From Litoribacter ruber (GTDB taxonomy: Bacteria; Bacteroidota; Bacteroidia; Cytophagales; Cyclobacteriaceae): a stretch of DNA of 64,000 nucleotides. Below the pieces are notes generated by a model, which searched no databases, had not been told where the DNA came from, and saw nothing but the letters and a program-made list of their open reading frames with translations. Of the stretch, positions 1 to 7,965 are shown in pieces (the stretch's first letter is position 1; each line of letters opens with the position of its first letter). The stretch covers positions 244,845 to 308,844 of the forward strand of contig NZ_JAHBGI010000005.1 of the NCBI RefSeq assembly GCF_018500185.1. The letters run 5' to 3'. Position numbers and translations under genes: made by a program.

Positions 1-108
1 CATTTTAGGACAGTAGTAGTGTGAACCAGGATTGGGCTAGGCGTACACAACTAAATTCTGAAGCAAAAATCATACCAGCTGGAACATATGAATAACCCCT
101 AAACCCCT

Positions 109-1218
109 CTAACCTTTCGGCAAAGTAAAACAAAAGGTACTGCCATTGCCCACTGCTGAGTTGACCCAGATTTTGCCAACGTGATTATCGACTATCCTTT
201 TACTGGTAGCCAGACCTATGCCGGTTCCTGGAATATCCTTATAAGCATGCAGCCGGTGCATAAAATCAAATATCACAAGGTAATCTTCCTGTTCGATCCC
301 CATCCCGTTGTCCTTGATCTTAATGACATAATAATCGCCTTTCTCTTCAAAGGAAACTGAAATCACTGGAACGGCAAAAGAACGGTATATGACAGCATTG
401 GAGATCAAATGTTTGAATAGGATTTGAAGCTGGGATTTTACTCCATTGACTTTTGGGAGGTCATCTTTGAATAAAGAGATTTTACTTTGATTTTTTCCAG
501 TCGCCTCTTTTAAAGCCAGGTCGAATACTTCATTCAGATCGACGGTCTCGGAATTTGGACCTTTATCAATTATAGATAAATATTCCTTAAAATCTAGCAG
601 CATTTGCCTCATCCGGTCAGAATTGTCTTTCATTACCGAAAAAATCTCATCAGCCTGCATGTTGGGCTTCAGTAGGTTTTTAATTTTCAGAATAGACAAC
701 ATATCCGTAATTGCACTGACTGGATTTAGGAGAGTTTCTGAAGCGGAATTGGCAAATCTGTCCAGCTCTTTATTTAGTTCCCCTAGTTTTTTCGCCTCTA
801 TTTCTGCTTTTTTCTTGGCAGAAAGCAGCTCCTGTTCGTACAGGATCCTCTGCTTAACATTGGTAACCGAAATGCAAAAAACCGGTGAAGCCAATTCCTG
901 AGACATCATTTTTTTTAAATTCAGAAGAGATGGAAGGGTCTTGGAGCCATTACCTTTCAACTCCATATTGATTTCAGCTACTTCCCCTTTCATTTGCAAA
1001 AGAGGCAGCAGATGCGTTTCAAAAAACATTCTTCCCCCTATGTTGAGAAAATCCTGAAAACTTTTGACCGACACTACATCTGAACGGTCATACCCTAGCC
1101 AGTTCAACAGCGTTTGATTGGCTTCAATTATTCTTCCATCTGTCCAAATGGTAAGCAGCCCACAAGGTGCATTTTGGAAAAAATTAACCATATCCTCTAT
1201 TTTAGCATTATTATTCAA
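109..1218 (-). CDS. PAS sensor with histidine-kinase ATPase domain, H-box His replaced by Glu
   Basis: A 369-residue cytoplasmic protein without membrane segments. Residues 10-125 form a PAS domain (NAPCGLL start, later LGYDRSDV), followed by a coiled coil around 127-155 and a dimerisation-like helix pair. Residues 255-369 form an HATPase_c domain with the N-box LISNAVIYR, G1 box DNGMGI and G2 box GTGIGLA. In related kinases the H-box reads ASHDLxEP; here it reads ASETLLNP, so residue 161 is Glu where the phospho-accepting His should be. The start is TTG at 1218, overlapping the stop of the upstream hydrolase as TTGA, so the two genes are probably translationally coupled; an ATG at 1191 is the alternative. 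It may be a pseudokinase, an ATPase partner acting in trans, or a ligand sensor. The domain assignment is firm and the role is inferred. Confidence 0.85.
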   Translation of the reverse strand: MNNNAKIEDMVNFFQNAPCGLLTIWTDGRIIEANQTLLNWLGYDRSDVVSVKSFQDFLNIGGRMFFETHLLPLLQMKGEVAEINMELKGNGSKTLPSLLNLKKMMSQELASPVFCISVTNVKQRILYEQELLSAKKKAEIEAKKLGELNKELDRFANSASETLLNPVSAITDMLSILKIKNLLKPNMQADEIFSVMKDNSDRMRQMLLDFKEYLSIIDKGPNSETVDLNEVFDLALKEATGKNQSKISLFKDDLPKVNGVKSQLQILFKHLISNAVIYRSFAVPVISVSFEEKGDYYVIKIKDNGMGIEQEDYLVIFDFMHRLHAYKDIPGTGIGLATSKRIVDNHVGKIWVNSAVGNGSTFCFTLPKG

Positions 1219-2009
1219 CCCAGGTAATTTTTGATCGCTTCAATTGTAAGCTCCGGTGCCGTCAGGTGCGGGCAGTGTCCCGAAGCATCTAACTGAATCA
1301 ATTCCCCTTTCGGAAGATTCTTTTCAACATAACGCCCCACTTCCAGGGGCGCAATTGCATCTGGATGGGTTTGCACCACCAATGTGGGCACCAGTACATT
1401 TTTTAAATCCTCCCTATTGTCACCCAAGAAAGTCACCCTAGCAAAATGCTTGGCTATATCTGGGTCCATACTGCAAAAGCTGCTATTGAGTTCTTCCGAA
1501 AGCTGCGGTTGCTCAGGGTTGCCCACAATCACCGGTGTGATAAAGCTTGACCAGCCCATGTAATTGTTTTCCAGGGTCTGCACCAGCTCATCAATATCAC
1601 TCTTGGAAAAACCCCCAAAATACGCCTCGTCATTAATGTAACAAGGAGAGGGCCCTATCATGATTAGTTTCTCAAACAAATCGGGCCTCTCGGCAGCTGC
1701 CAAGGCACCGATCATGGAACTTACCGAATGGGCCACAAAAATGACCTCCTTAAGCTGCAACTCTTCCAGAAGATCTATCACATCTTCGGCATACCCTTCC
1801 AATGAACCATATTTCTGATAGTCATATTGGGATTGATCGGACTGTCCAGACCCCACATGATCAAACAGGACCACTTGATAATCATTTTCAAAGGCCGGAG
1901 CCACAAACCTCCACATGTTTTGATCACAGCCGTAACCATGCGAAAATACTATGGCCTGCTGACCCTGGCCAAACCTTTTTACATTATTCCTTTTTAATAC
2001 ATCTGTCAT
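1215..2009 (-). CDS. RsbQ-like alpha/beta hydrolase
   Basis: A 264-residue alpha/beta hydrolase of RsbQ/KAI2 size. The oxyanion region is FSHGYGCD near residue 22. The nucleophile Ser95 sits in AHSVSS, with Asp217 (HPDAIAPLE) and His245 (SGHCPHL) completing a triad at almost the same positions as in Bacillus RsbQ (Ser96, Asp219, His247). In Bacillus RsbQ is needed by the PAS-containing phosphatase RsbP, and the hydrolase is thought to supply or sense a small hydrophobic ligand. Here it is the first gene of a two-gene operon with a PAS-ATPase sensor, which supports the same kind of partnership. No signal peptide is visible. A Bacteroidota-type promoter lies at 2059-2088. The substrate cannot be read from the sequence. 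Confidence 0.85.
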   Translation of the reverse strand: MTDVLKRNNVKRFGQGQQAIVFSHGYGCDQNMWRFVAPAFENDYQVVLFDHVGSGQSDQSQYDYQKYGSLEGYAEDVIDLLEELQLKEVIFVAHSVSSMIGALAAAERPDLFEKLIMIGPSPCYINDEAYFGGFSKSDIDELVQTLENNYMGWSSFITPVIVGNPEQPQLSEELNSSFCSMDPDIAKHFARVTFLGDNREDLKNVLVPTLVVQTHPDAIAPLEVGRYVEKNLPKGELIQLDASGHCPHLTAPELTIEAIKNYLG

Positions 2010-2058
2010 AAAAATCGATGTCTACACGCTTGCACGTTATAAGCCAATAAATTATGCC

Positions 2059-2088
2059 CAAAGTTAAATTTATTTTATTTATGACAAA
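2059..2088 (-). promoter_or_regulatory. Candidate promoter of the hydrolase/PAS operon
   Basis: On the minus strand TTTG (2088-2085) is followed after 18 bases by TAACTTTG (2066-2059), close to the Bacteroidota consensus TTTG-N19-TAnnTTTG. The expected transcript start is about 2052, leaving a leader of about 43 bases before the ATG at 2009. Confidence 0.5.
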
Positions 2089-2234
2089 AATATTCCACAT
2101 TATTTCCGGATAATTTGAGATAGTTTAACAGAACCCCACCTAACCCACTGCTACTTTCTCCGATATACCCTTCTCACAAAGTAATGGCATGATGATAGCT
2201 AGAGGTAAAATTGACCACCTAAAATGGAATTTTT

Positions 2235-3332
2235 ATGGCAACTCAGGATAATTCCCTAGACTACAAATTGCTATACGAAATGGCCCCCTGCGGGTATATT
2301 CTCCTCGACCAAAACAGGAGGATAACCTCACTCAACGATACATTTGCAGAATGGACGGGACTTAACAAATCCGAACTGGAAGGAAGACCCATCGATGAGA
2401 TGGCCAACCCGCACACTGCCTCTTTTCTTAAAAAGCAATACTTCCCCCTGTTGGATTCCTTGGGCAGCATTCAGAAGATATTTGTGGACTTGACGGTAAA
2501 TGACATCAAACTGGAATGCCTGATCCATGGCCGGATGATCCGTCAGGAAGACGAAGACCGCCCACCCCAATATATCCTTACCCTGCAAAACCATACTGAA
2601 TCCAACGCCTCAAAAAATTATTTACAAAAAGAGCATGACAAGATTCAGGAATATTACGATCGATGCAAAAGTATGGTATCAGATTACGAGAAAGCCCTGT
2701 TTCATGAGGCTTTGGGCGTAAACACTAAGGTCAAACAATTGGAATACAACATTGACGTCCTGCATGAAAAGGCCTTGATCCTCCATGAGGGCCGACATAT
2801 TTTTCATGCATTAAGAAACATAAGCTACTCGGCTACCCGAACTATGGGAGATCTTTCCGATTATTTCCACTTGGATCCCCACCCCACCTTTTCCAAAGTC
2901 AACCTGAATGAAATAAGCAGAAAAATAGTGGAGGATTTTAAAAAGAACCCCAATTACAGTGACGCTACTTTCCGCCTAGGCAGAATGCCCCTTGTAACTG
3001 GGTGCAAAAAACAATTGCAGTTGTTATTATTCCACCTTATTCACAATAGCCTGACATTCAGATCCAATGCCGTGCCTGTGATCCACATCATTGCCGAGCC
3101 CATGGGTGAGGCGGTCAAAATATGCGTCATTGACAATGGCCGTGGCATCGAAAAGAAGCATCAGAAGAAAATCTTTGATTTCCTCGTCCGCATCGCCAGC
3201 GACAACATCGAAGGCAGCGGCATAGGTCTGGCCATCTGCCGCCGCGTCATGGAAATCCATTCCGGCAAGATCCAAGTGGACTCCAAATACGGTAACGGCA
3301 GCAATTTCTACTTCACCCTGAAAAGGGCTTAA
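2235..3332 (+). CDS. PAS sensor with histidine-kinase ATPase domain and degenerate H-box
   Basis: A 365-residue soluble protein. An N-terminal PAS domain (about 10-125; MAPCGYILLDQNRRI) is followed by a long helical segment (about 130-200) and an HATPase_c domain (about 250-365) with LIHNSLTFR as N-box, IDNGRGIE as G1 and GSGIGLAICRR as G2. The segment where the H-box should be (about 190-215, around IFHALRNISYSAT) has a His followed by LR but lacks the usual Pro and flanking pattern, so it is not a canonical phospho-acceptor site. It resembles the minus-strand PAS-ATPase at 109-1218 in length and layout (compare FRSNAVPVI with YRSFAVPVI), so the two are likely paralogues. It is transcribed divergently from the hydrolase operon. 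Confidence 0.82.
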   Translation: MATQDNSLDYKLLYEMAPCGYILLDQNRRITSLNDTFAEWTGLNKSELEGRPIDEMANPHTASFLKKQYFPLLDSLGSIQKIFVDLTVNDIKLECLIHGRMIRQEDEDRPPQYILTLQNHTESNASKNYLQKEHDKIQEYYDRCKSMVSDYEKALFHEALGVNTKVKQLEYNIDVLHEKALILHEGRHIFHALRNISYSATRTMGDLSDYFHLDPHPTFSKVNLNEISRKIVEDFKKNPNYSDATFRLGRMPLVTGCKKQLQLLLFHLIHNSLTFRSNAVPVIHIIAEPMGEAVKICVIDNGRGIEKKHQKKIFDFLVRIASDNIEGSGIGLAICRRVMEIHSGKIQVDSKYGNGSNFYFTLKRA

Positions 3333-3349
3333 AAGTTTGTTTAGCGGCA

Positions 3350-3649
3350 CTAAAAACCAACTGCCATAGGCTCTCCATCGAAATCTTCCTCTTCCCCGAA
3401 AGGATACATCCGGTCCAAAAGGGAACCGCCGTCAGACTTTGCTTCATCCAACAGGTCCTGAATCCTCGATCTCAAGCCAAAATATTCCATGGAACTCAAA
3501 TCATTCAGTTTACCCCCCAGTCTCTTAAGTTTCACCAACACTGCCTCTACTCTTTCCTCCAGACCATCCACTTGCCCCAGCTCCAATTGCTCCTCCAGCT
3601 GCTCCAGTTTTCTCCTAATGTTACCGTATTGACTATTCATATCATCCAT
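3350..3649 (-). CDS. Small acidic coiled-coil protein, unknown function
   Basis: A 99-residue protein I do not recognise. Residues 1-55 are a run of heptad-like charged helices (KLEQLEEQLELG, LEERVEAVLVKLKRL) and the tail is acidic (FGEEEDFDGEP). There is no signal peptide or membrane segment. The ATG at 3649 begins MDDMNSQ, so a start three codons further in is equally possible. It is convergent with the preceding PAS-ATPase gene, with only 17 bases between the stops. Codon use looks like that of its neighbours. It may be a helical partner protein, but nothing in the sequence assigns a role. Confidence 0.6.
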   Translation of the reverse strand: MDDMNSQYGNIRRKLEQLEEQLELGQVDGLEERVEAVLVKLKRLGGKLNDLSSMEYFGLRSRIQDLLDEAKSDGGSLLDRMYPFGEEEDFDGEPMAVGF

Positions 3650-4235
3650 TTTTTAATCTAAAAATTACAATTATATACTATTTTATCACAAAAAGGTTAA
3701 TAAATAATTGAATTTATCTACAGAGAAGGCATAATAAATATAAGCGCCAAGCACAAGCCATTGAAAATCAGCCCTTCCCCACTCATATAAAATTCTTATA
3801 ACAGTTGCCCTTCGCTCCCTAACTTTGCCTCCGAAATGCAAAGATGGATTTGCATAAGGTTGTTATAGTTTGGGAATGGCAGCGGGGATCCTGCTGCTTT
3901 TCTTTTTTGGTATAGCTGAGCTTTTCTTGGAAGCAAAAGGGACACAGAAAAAACAAATGAAGAATGATGAATGAGGAATAATGCTTGCCCGCCGGCAACA
4001 CACCCCATCCGAAGAGCGAAGCTCGGAGGGGGGGGGCGACGAGAATAGAAACGACAGATTGCCTCAGCCGGGCAAAATGGCTACAAACCGACTGCTGTGA
4101 TGCTGGGAGTACTTGGTACCTGGTTGTACTTAGTACCCCGCTGTAAGTACGAGGCACGAAGTGAACGAATGACGAAAAACTTGCATAACTAAAAATGTTT
4201 TCGCTATTTAAGGCCAGAAAAGTAAAGCTTACAAG
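3650..4235. other. Intergenic region, repeat-bearing
   Basis: There is no convincing gene in these 586 bases between divergent genes. It holds an AT-rich stretch (3655-3730), GATGAATGATGAATG words around 3960-3980, the first copy of a 144-bp repeat (3996-4139), and short GTACGAGGCACGAAG-type words to about 4175. Open frames here run through the repeat and shift between copies, so they are not coding. Confidence 0.7.
3996..4139. repeat. 144-bp intergenic repeat, copy 1
   Basis: It runs from CAACACACCCCATCC to TAGTACCCC. It contains a GAGCGAAGCTC palindrome, a central block that is almost invariant (ACGACAGATTGCCTCAG then CCGGGCAAAATGGCTAC), and an ACTTGGTACCTGG palindromic tail. Further copies are at 5456-5598 and 7583-7726 in the same orientation. 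Confidence 0.85.
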
Positions 4236-5405
4236 ATGACAAGTAGGGAGAAGGCGAGAATAGAGGCCTTACAGAAATTTAGATTGCTCAACACACCCCC
4301 CGAGCAGGAACTGGACGAAATCACACAACTGGCATCTTTGATTTGCGACACGCCCGTATCGCTTATTTCATTGGTAGACAAAGACGAACAGTGGTTTAAG
4401 AGCAAAGTGGGAACCGACCTGGTCTCCACTCCTATTGAACAGTCTTTTTGCAGACACGCCATTGACAGCGGTGAGGAGGTCTACATAGTGCATAATCCCC
4501 TCAATCACATGAATTTCCGGGAAAATAAACTGGTAACCAGCGATCCCCATATCCGGTTTTATGCGGGAGTGCCCTTGCGTACAGAGGACGGTCACGGCAT
4601 AGGGGCCCTTTGTGTGATAGATAAAATGGAAAGGATCCTAAGCAAAAAGCAAATTGAAGGTTTGAAGATCCTGGCTAAAAAAGCCATGAGGTTTATCGAA
4701 TACAAACGTACCATCAAGCACCAATACGAGAAACTCAAAAGGATCAACGCCCAGATCCTTCAACTAACAGATACTTTTCCGGGGATCATCTTTCAGTTGG
4801 AGATGGCTCCCGAAGGCAAAATGTGGTTTCCCTTCATCAGCAAGGGTATAACTGTAATTCACCCGGACCTGGATATCGAAGACCTGCATAAAGATGCCAT
4901 GAAGGCTTTTGAAGTCGTTCACTTGGACGATGTGCCCATGCTGCAGGCAGGAATAATCAAATCCTTCCAAGAACTAACCATGATGGACATGGAATACCGC
5001 ATCACCGCCTCCCACTACCAGGACCGGGAAACCTGGCACTGGGTATATGCCAAACCGGAGCGTCTGGAAAACGGCAACGTGGTGTGGTACGGCACTTTTC
5101 AGGACATCTCCGAGAAGAAGGCCTACGTGGCCACCTTGGAAAAAATCATTTTTGACATCTCGCATGTCTTAAGGAAGCCGGTAGCCAACCTTATGGGCCT
5201 CACCACCATGGTGGACAAGGACAGCATACAGGACGAGACAGTCAAAGCCATCTGTCAGCACGTTACCGCCACGGCCAATGAACTGGACAGCTACATAAGA
5301 GTCCTCAACGAGACCTACTCCGAGAAAAGAGACAGCTACGCCCCGTTAGACCTGGGAAGACTGCAAGACGAAGTAAAATATCAGGACAGTCACGAAATCA
5401 AATGA
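4236..5405 (+). CDS. GAF-PAS protein ending in a kinase-type H-box without ATPase domain
   Basis: A 389-residue soluble protein. Residues about 20-150 are a GAF domain (LASLICDTPVSLISLVDKD, SFCRHAIDSG, FYAGVPLRTEDG, GALCVID), the form seen in many bacterial GAF sensors. Residues about 185-305 are a PAS_3-type domain (VVHLDDVPMLQ, FQDISEKKAY). From 305 to 375 there is a helical hairpin beginning SHVLRKPVANLMGL, which matches a histidine-kinase H-box with His310. The protein stops about 80 residues later with no ATPase motifs. The same architecture recurs at 10901-15223 and 15787-17811. It could be a phospho-acceptor served in trans by another kinase, or a sensor that has lost phosphorylation. 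The domain calls are firm; the phosphorylation role is inferred. Confidence 0.82.
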   Translation: MTSREKARIEALQKFRLLNTPPEQELDEITQLASLICDTPVSLISLVDKDEQWFKSKVGTDLVSTPIEQSFCRHAIDSGEEVYIVHNPLNHMNFRENKLVTSDPHIRFYAGVPLRTEDGHGIGALCVIDKMERILSKKQIEGLKILAKKAMRFIEYKRTIKHQYEKLKRINAQILQLTDTFPGIIFQLEMAPEGKMWFPFISKGITVIHPDLDIEDLHKDAMKAFEVVHLDDVPMLQAGIIKSFQELTMMDMEYRITASHYQDRETWHWVYAKPERLENGNVVWYGTFQDISEKKAYVATLEKIIFDISHVLRKPVANLMGLTTMVDKDSIQDETVKAICQHVTATANELDSYIRVLNETYSEKRDSYAPLDLGRLQDEVKYQDSHEIK

Positions 5406-5455
5406 TGAATGATGAATGATGAATGAAGTGTATATGCACGATAAAACCCTCATCC

Positions 5456-5598
5456 CCACACACCCCATCCGAAGAGCGAAGCTCGAGGGAGGGCTACGAG
5501 AATAGAGACGACAGATTGCCTCAGCCGGGCAAAATGGCTACAAACCGACTGCTGATGCCGGGAGTACTTGGTACCTGGTACTTGGTGCTTAGTACACC
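5456..5598. repeat. 144-bp intergenic repeat, copy 2
   Basis: Same element as at 3996-4139, slightly diverged (GAGCGAAGCTCGAGGGAGG at its left). It is preceded by GATGAATGATGAATG words directly after the stop of the GAF-PAS gene and occupies nearly all of the gap to the next gene. Confidence 0.85.
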
Positions 5599-5606
5599 TT
5601 CCCCCA

Positions 5607-6386
5607 TTAAATCCACCCCTCCACATGCCCCTTGAGCAAAAAGGCATTGAAATTCTTGCATTCGGATTTCTTCAGAATATTCTTCCTATGCGATTTGACC
5701 GTTTCCCGGGAGATGAACAGTTTCTCAGCTATTCCGGTGCTGTCATGGCCCTCGGCTATGAGTTCAATGATTTCCTTTTCTCTTTTGCTGAAGAGGTTTT
5801 TATCAAACAGTGTGGGTAGATCTGTACGGTCATCCACCGGCAAATTGATAAAGGAGGGCTCCCCCTGAATGCCCAAAACGGAGAGCGTCTTGCTGTTTTC
5901 ACACACCAGATGGTTGATGTTGGTATGGATGTTTATGGCATTGATAAAATTGTGGTTTTCATCCGTTGACAAGACCAAGGACTGGTGGTTAAACATCTCG
6001 TATCCTCCATTGCCTACTTTGAAGCGGAGGTTGTAGCTGAATTTATAGGATTTGATTTTCTCTACCCCTATTTTCTCACGGATCAGTCTAAAAGCCTTGT
6101 CCTCGGCCTTGGATACAAACTCCACATCATCAGGATGGATGAGTTCGAGTACATCGTCAATCTTCTCAATGAAATCGGGGCTGAACCTATGGGCTTCCTC
6201 AAAGCCCTGGCTCATGGTGGTAATGCTGAAATCAGAGAAATCCACTAGGTAATAATAATTGGGCCCTGAGGCAAAAACGGGACTGAAGACCTCCTTCAGA
6301 TCAAAATTTGGCAGGTTAATGGGGCTTCTTTTGTCTATTAGCTGCTTCTCCCACACCTTGTGCATTAAATCCAAACCTTTTTTCAT
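5607..6386 (-). CDS. PAS-LuxR transcriptional regulator (paralogue 1)
   Basis: About 259 residues from the ATG at 6386, which aligns with the start of the neighbouring paralogue; an upstream ATG at 6413 would add nine residues. The N-terminal two thirds are a PAS-like sensor fold (YYYLVDFSDFSITTMS, LIHPDDVEFVSKAED, later YEMFNHQSLVLS). The last 65 residues are a LuxR/FixJ helix-turn-helix (LFSKREKEIIELIAEG, IAEKLFISRETVKSHRKNI). There is no receiver domain, so the input is probably a ligand or protein sensed by the PAS fold rather than phosphorylation. It probably regulates its own neighbourhood or a dispersed regulon. It lies in the same direction as its paralogue, 146 bases away. Confidence 0.88.
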   Translation of the reverse strand: MKKGLDLMHKVWEKQLIDKRSPINLPNFDLKEVFSPVFASGPNYYYLVDFSDFSITTMSQGFEEAHRFSPDFIEKIDDVLELIHPDDVEFVSKAEDKAFRLIREKIGVEKIKSYKFSYNLRFKVGNGGYEMFNHQSLVLSTDENHNFINAINIHTNINHLVCENSKTLSVLGIQGEPSFINLPVDDRTDLPTLFDKNLFSKREKEIIELIAEGHDSTGIAEKLFISRETVKSHRKNILKKSECKNFNAFLLKGHVEGWI

Positions 6387-6532
6387 TAGGTAAAAAGTAT
6401 TGATTACCTGCAATAAAAAAGATTTTGATCAATTTAACAAAACTTTATTGTAAAATAAAAAGATGGAAGACCGGAGACGGAAGACGAAACAACCTGGTAC
6501 TTAGTACCCCCACCCCCTTCGCACTTCCCAAC

Positions 6533-7315
6533 TCACAGCCATCCCTCTTTCACCCCCTGCGATACCAGCTCCTTAAAGTTTTTACATCCGGATTTACTTA
6601 GAATATTCTTACGGTGGCTTTTGACGGTCTCGGGGGAGATGTTGAGCTTGTCGGCGATATGGAGGCTTTGCAGGCCTGCTGCCACCAGTTTGATTACCTC
6701 CATCTCACGTGAGGAGAACAGCAGGAAGCTTTTGCTGCATTCATTTTCATCAGTACCGCCCAGCACGTCAAGGTTCATGTAGGAGGGCGCCCCATCCAGT
6801 CCAAGAAGGGAAAGCTTGTAGTTGTTTTTGCGACCAAGGTGGTGGATGTTGGTATGGATGTTCAGCGACTTGCCCAGATTCCCCTTTTCGTCTACCGAAA
6901 GAATCAAAGACTGGTGGTTGAACATTTCGTAGGAGCCCTTTTTGGTCTTGAACCTGAAGTTATAGGACACCTTATAGGATTTTATGTGTTCGGATCCAAT
7001 GGTCTCATAAATGAACTTGGAAGCCCTATCCTCGGCCTTGACCACAAATTCCATGTCATCGGGATGGGTGAGGGCAAGCACCTGGTTGATGTGCTTGACA
7101 TCCTTGGGATCAATACCGTGGGCTTCTTCAAAGCCGTTGCTAAAATTGGAGACGGACATATCATAGAAGTCCAGAATATAGAAATAAAAGGGACCCAGTG
7201 AAAAAATGGAGCTGATGAGTTCATCAAAATTCATGGATGGAAGGGTGGTGACTTGCCTATCATCCTTGATAAGCGACTGCCACACGCTGTGCATATCTTT
7301 TATCTCCTTTATCAT
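6533..7315 (-). CDS. PAS-LuxR transcriptional regulator (paralogue 2)
   Basis: 260 residues, collinear with the adjacent paralogue: PAS-like sensor (FYFYILDFYDMSVSNFS, LTHPDDMEFVVKAED, YEMFNHQSLILS) and a C-terminal LuxR helix-turn-helix (FSSREMEVIKLVAAG, IADKLNISPETVKSHRKNI). Both proteins keep the HPDD and VKAED/SKAED motifs and the NIHTNI strand of the PAS core, so the sensed signal may be related. No receiver domain or transmembrane segment is visible. The two genes lie head to tail and look like a local duplication. Both have lysine in the recognition helix (KSHRKNIL), suggesting similar operators. Confidence 0.88.
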   Translation of the reverse strand: MIKEIKDMHSVWQSLIKDDRQVTTLPSMNFDELISSIFSLGPFYFYILDFYDMSVSNFSNGFEEAHGIDPKDVKHINQVLALTHPDDMEFVVKAEDRASKFIYETIGSEHIKSYKVSYNFRFKTKKGSYEMFNHQSLILSVDEKGNLGKSLNIHTNIHHLGRKNNYKLSLLGLDGAPSYMNLDVLGGTDENECSKSFLLFSSREMEVIKLVAAGLQSLHIADKLNISPETVKSHRKNILSKSGCKNFKELVSQGVKEGWL

Positions 7316-7519
7316 GATATAAATTTACCCATTCTATCCCCCTTACGCATCCCCCTTTTGGGGTATTTTTGGATATACCTCTTCACGGTCCATTTTACGC
7401 ATCGGCGCAAAGGAAAGGCGCAACGGGCGCAAAGTCTGATTTTATTTCCTTATTCCCTCCACGGCAAGCATCATTCGACATTCATTATTTCTTACTTCCC
7501 AGTTTAGTAGTGCGTGAAA

Positions 7520-7563
7520 AAAACCTTCCATGTCTATCATTTTCACCAGACCTGGAAGGTTTT
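7520..7563. repeat. AAAACCTTCCA hairpin repeat, copy 1
   Basis: Perfect 11-bp arms AAAACCTTCCA (7520-7530) and TGGAAGGTTTT (7553-7563), with an inner GTCT/AGAC pairing. A diverged copy lies at 55179-55223. It could end transcription in either direction, but no gene ends nearby. Confidence 0.7.
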
Positions 7564-7582
7564 ACGGAACCAATCGTCATCC

Positions 7583-7726
7583 CAACACACCCCATCTAAG
7601 GAGCGAAGCTCGGAGGGAGGGCGACGAGAATAGAGACGACAGATTGCCTCAGCCGGGCAAAATGGCTACAAACCGACCGCTGATGCTGTGAGTACTTGGT
7701 ACCTGGTACGTTGTACTTAGTACCCC
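7583..7726. repeat. 144-bp intergenic repeat, copy 3
   Basis: Third copy of the element at 3996-4139 and 5456-5598, same orientation. Its left end reads CACCCCATCTAAGGAGCG, one base longer than the other copies there. Its right end carries an extended ACTTGGTACCTGGTACG palindrome. Confidence 0.85.
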
Positions 7727-7965
7727 TTTACTAAGCACGAAATTAGAAGCACGAGGTACCAAGTTACACCAGCCCCACTCCAATCCCGGTATTTTTCTAA
7801 TTCTTTCAATTCCACACATTCAGCATTGACCTTACAGCCACAGCAATGAAAGGGGACAGGGAAAAATGCCTGTTGGCAAACATGTTAGATTATGTCAGCA
7901 GGCCTGTAAATATTCAAAAACTTGTATCTTTGTTAAAAGTCTGGAGTTACCAATAACTTTACACT

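Larger units (their letters stand above)
7316..7965. other. Intergenic region, repeat-rich
   Basis: These 650 bases between divergent genes hold no supported gene. They contain GCGCAAAGG words (7399-7435), a hairpin repeat (7520-7563), the third 144-bp repeat copy (7583-7726), and GTACCAAGTTAC-type words to about 7770. A TATCTTTG at 7925-7932 matches the -7 box of Bacteroidota promoters and would suit the cheR gene at 7966, but no TTTG lies 19 bases upstream. Confidence 0.65.

Noticed and set aside
3796..4157. Minus-strand frames of 70 and 112 residues
   Set aside because: They run through the 144-bp repeat and equivalent frames in the other copies are broken.
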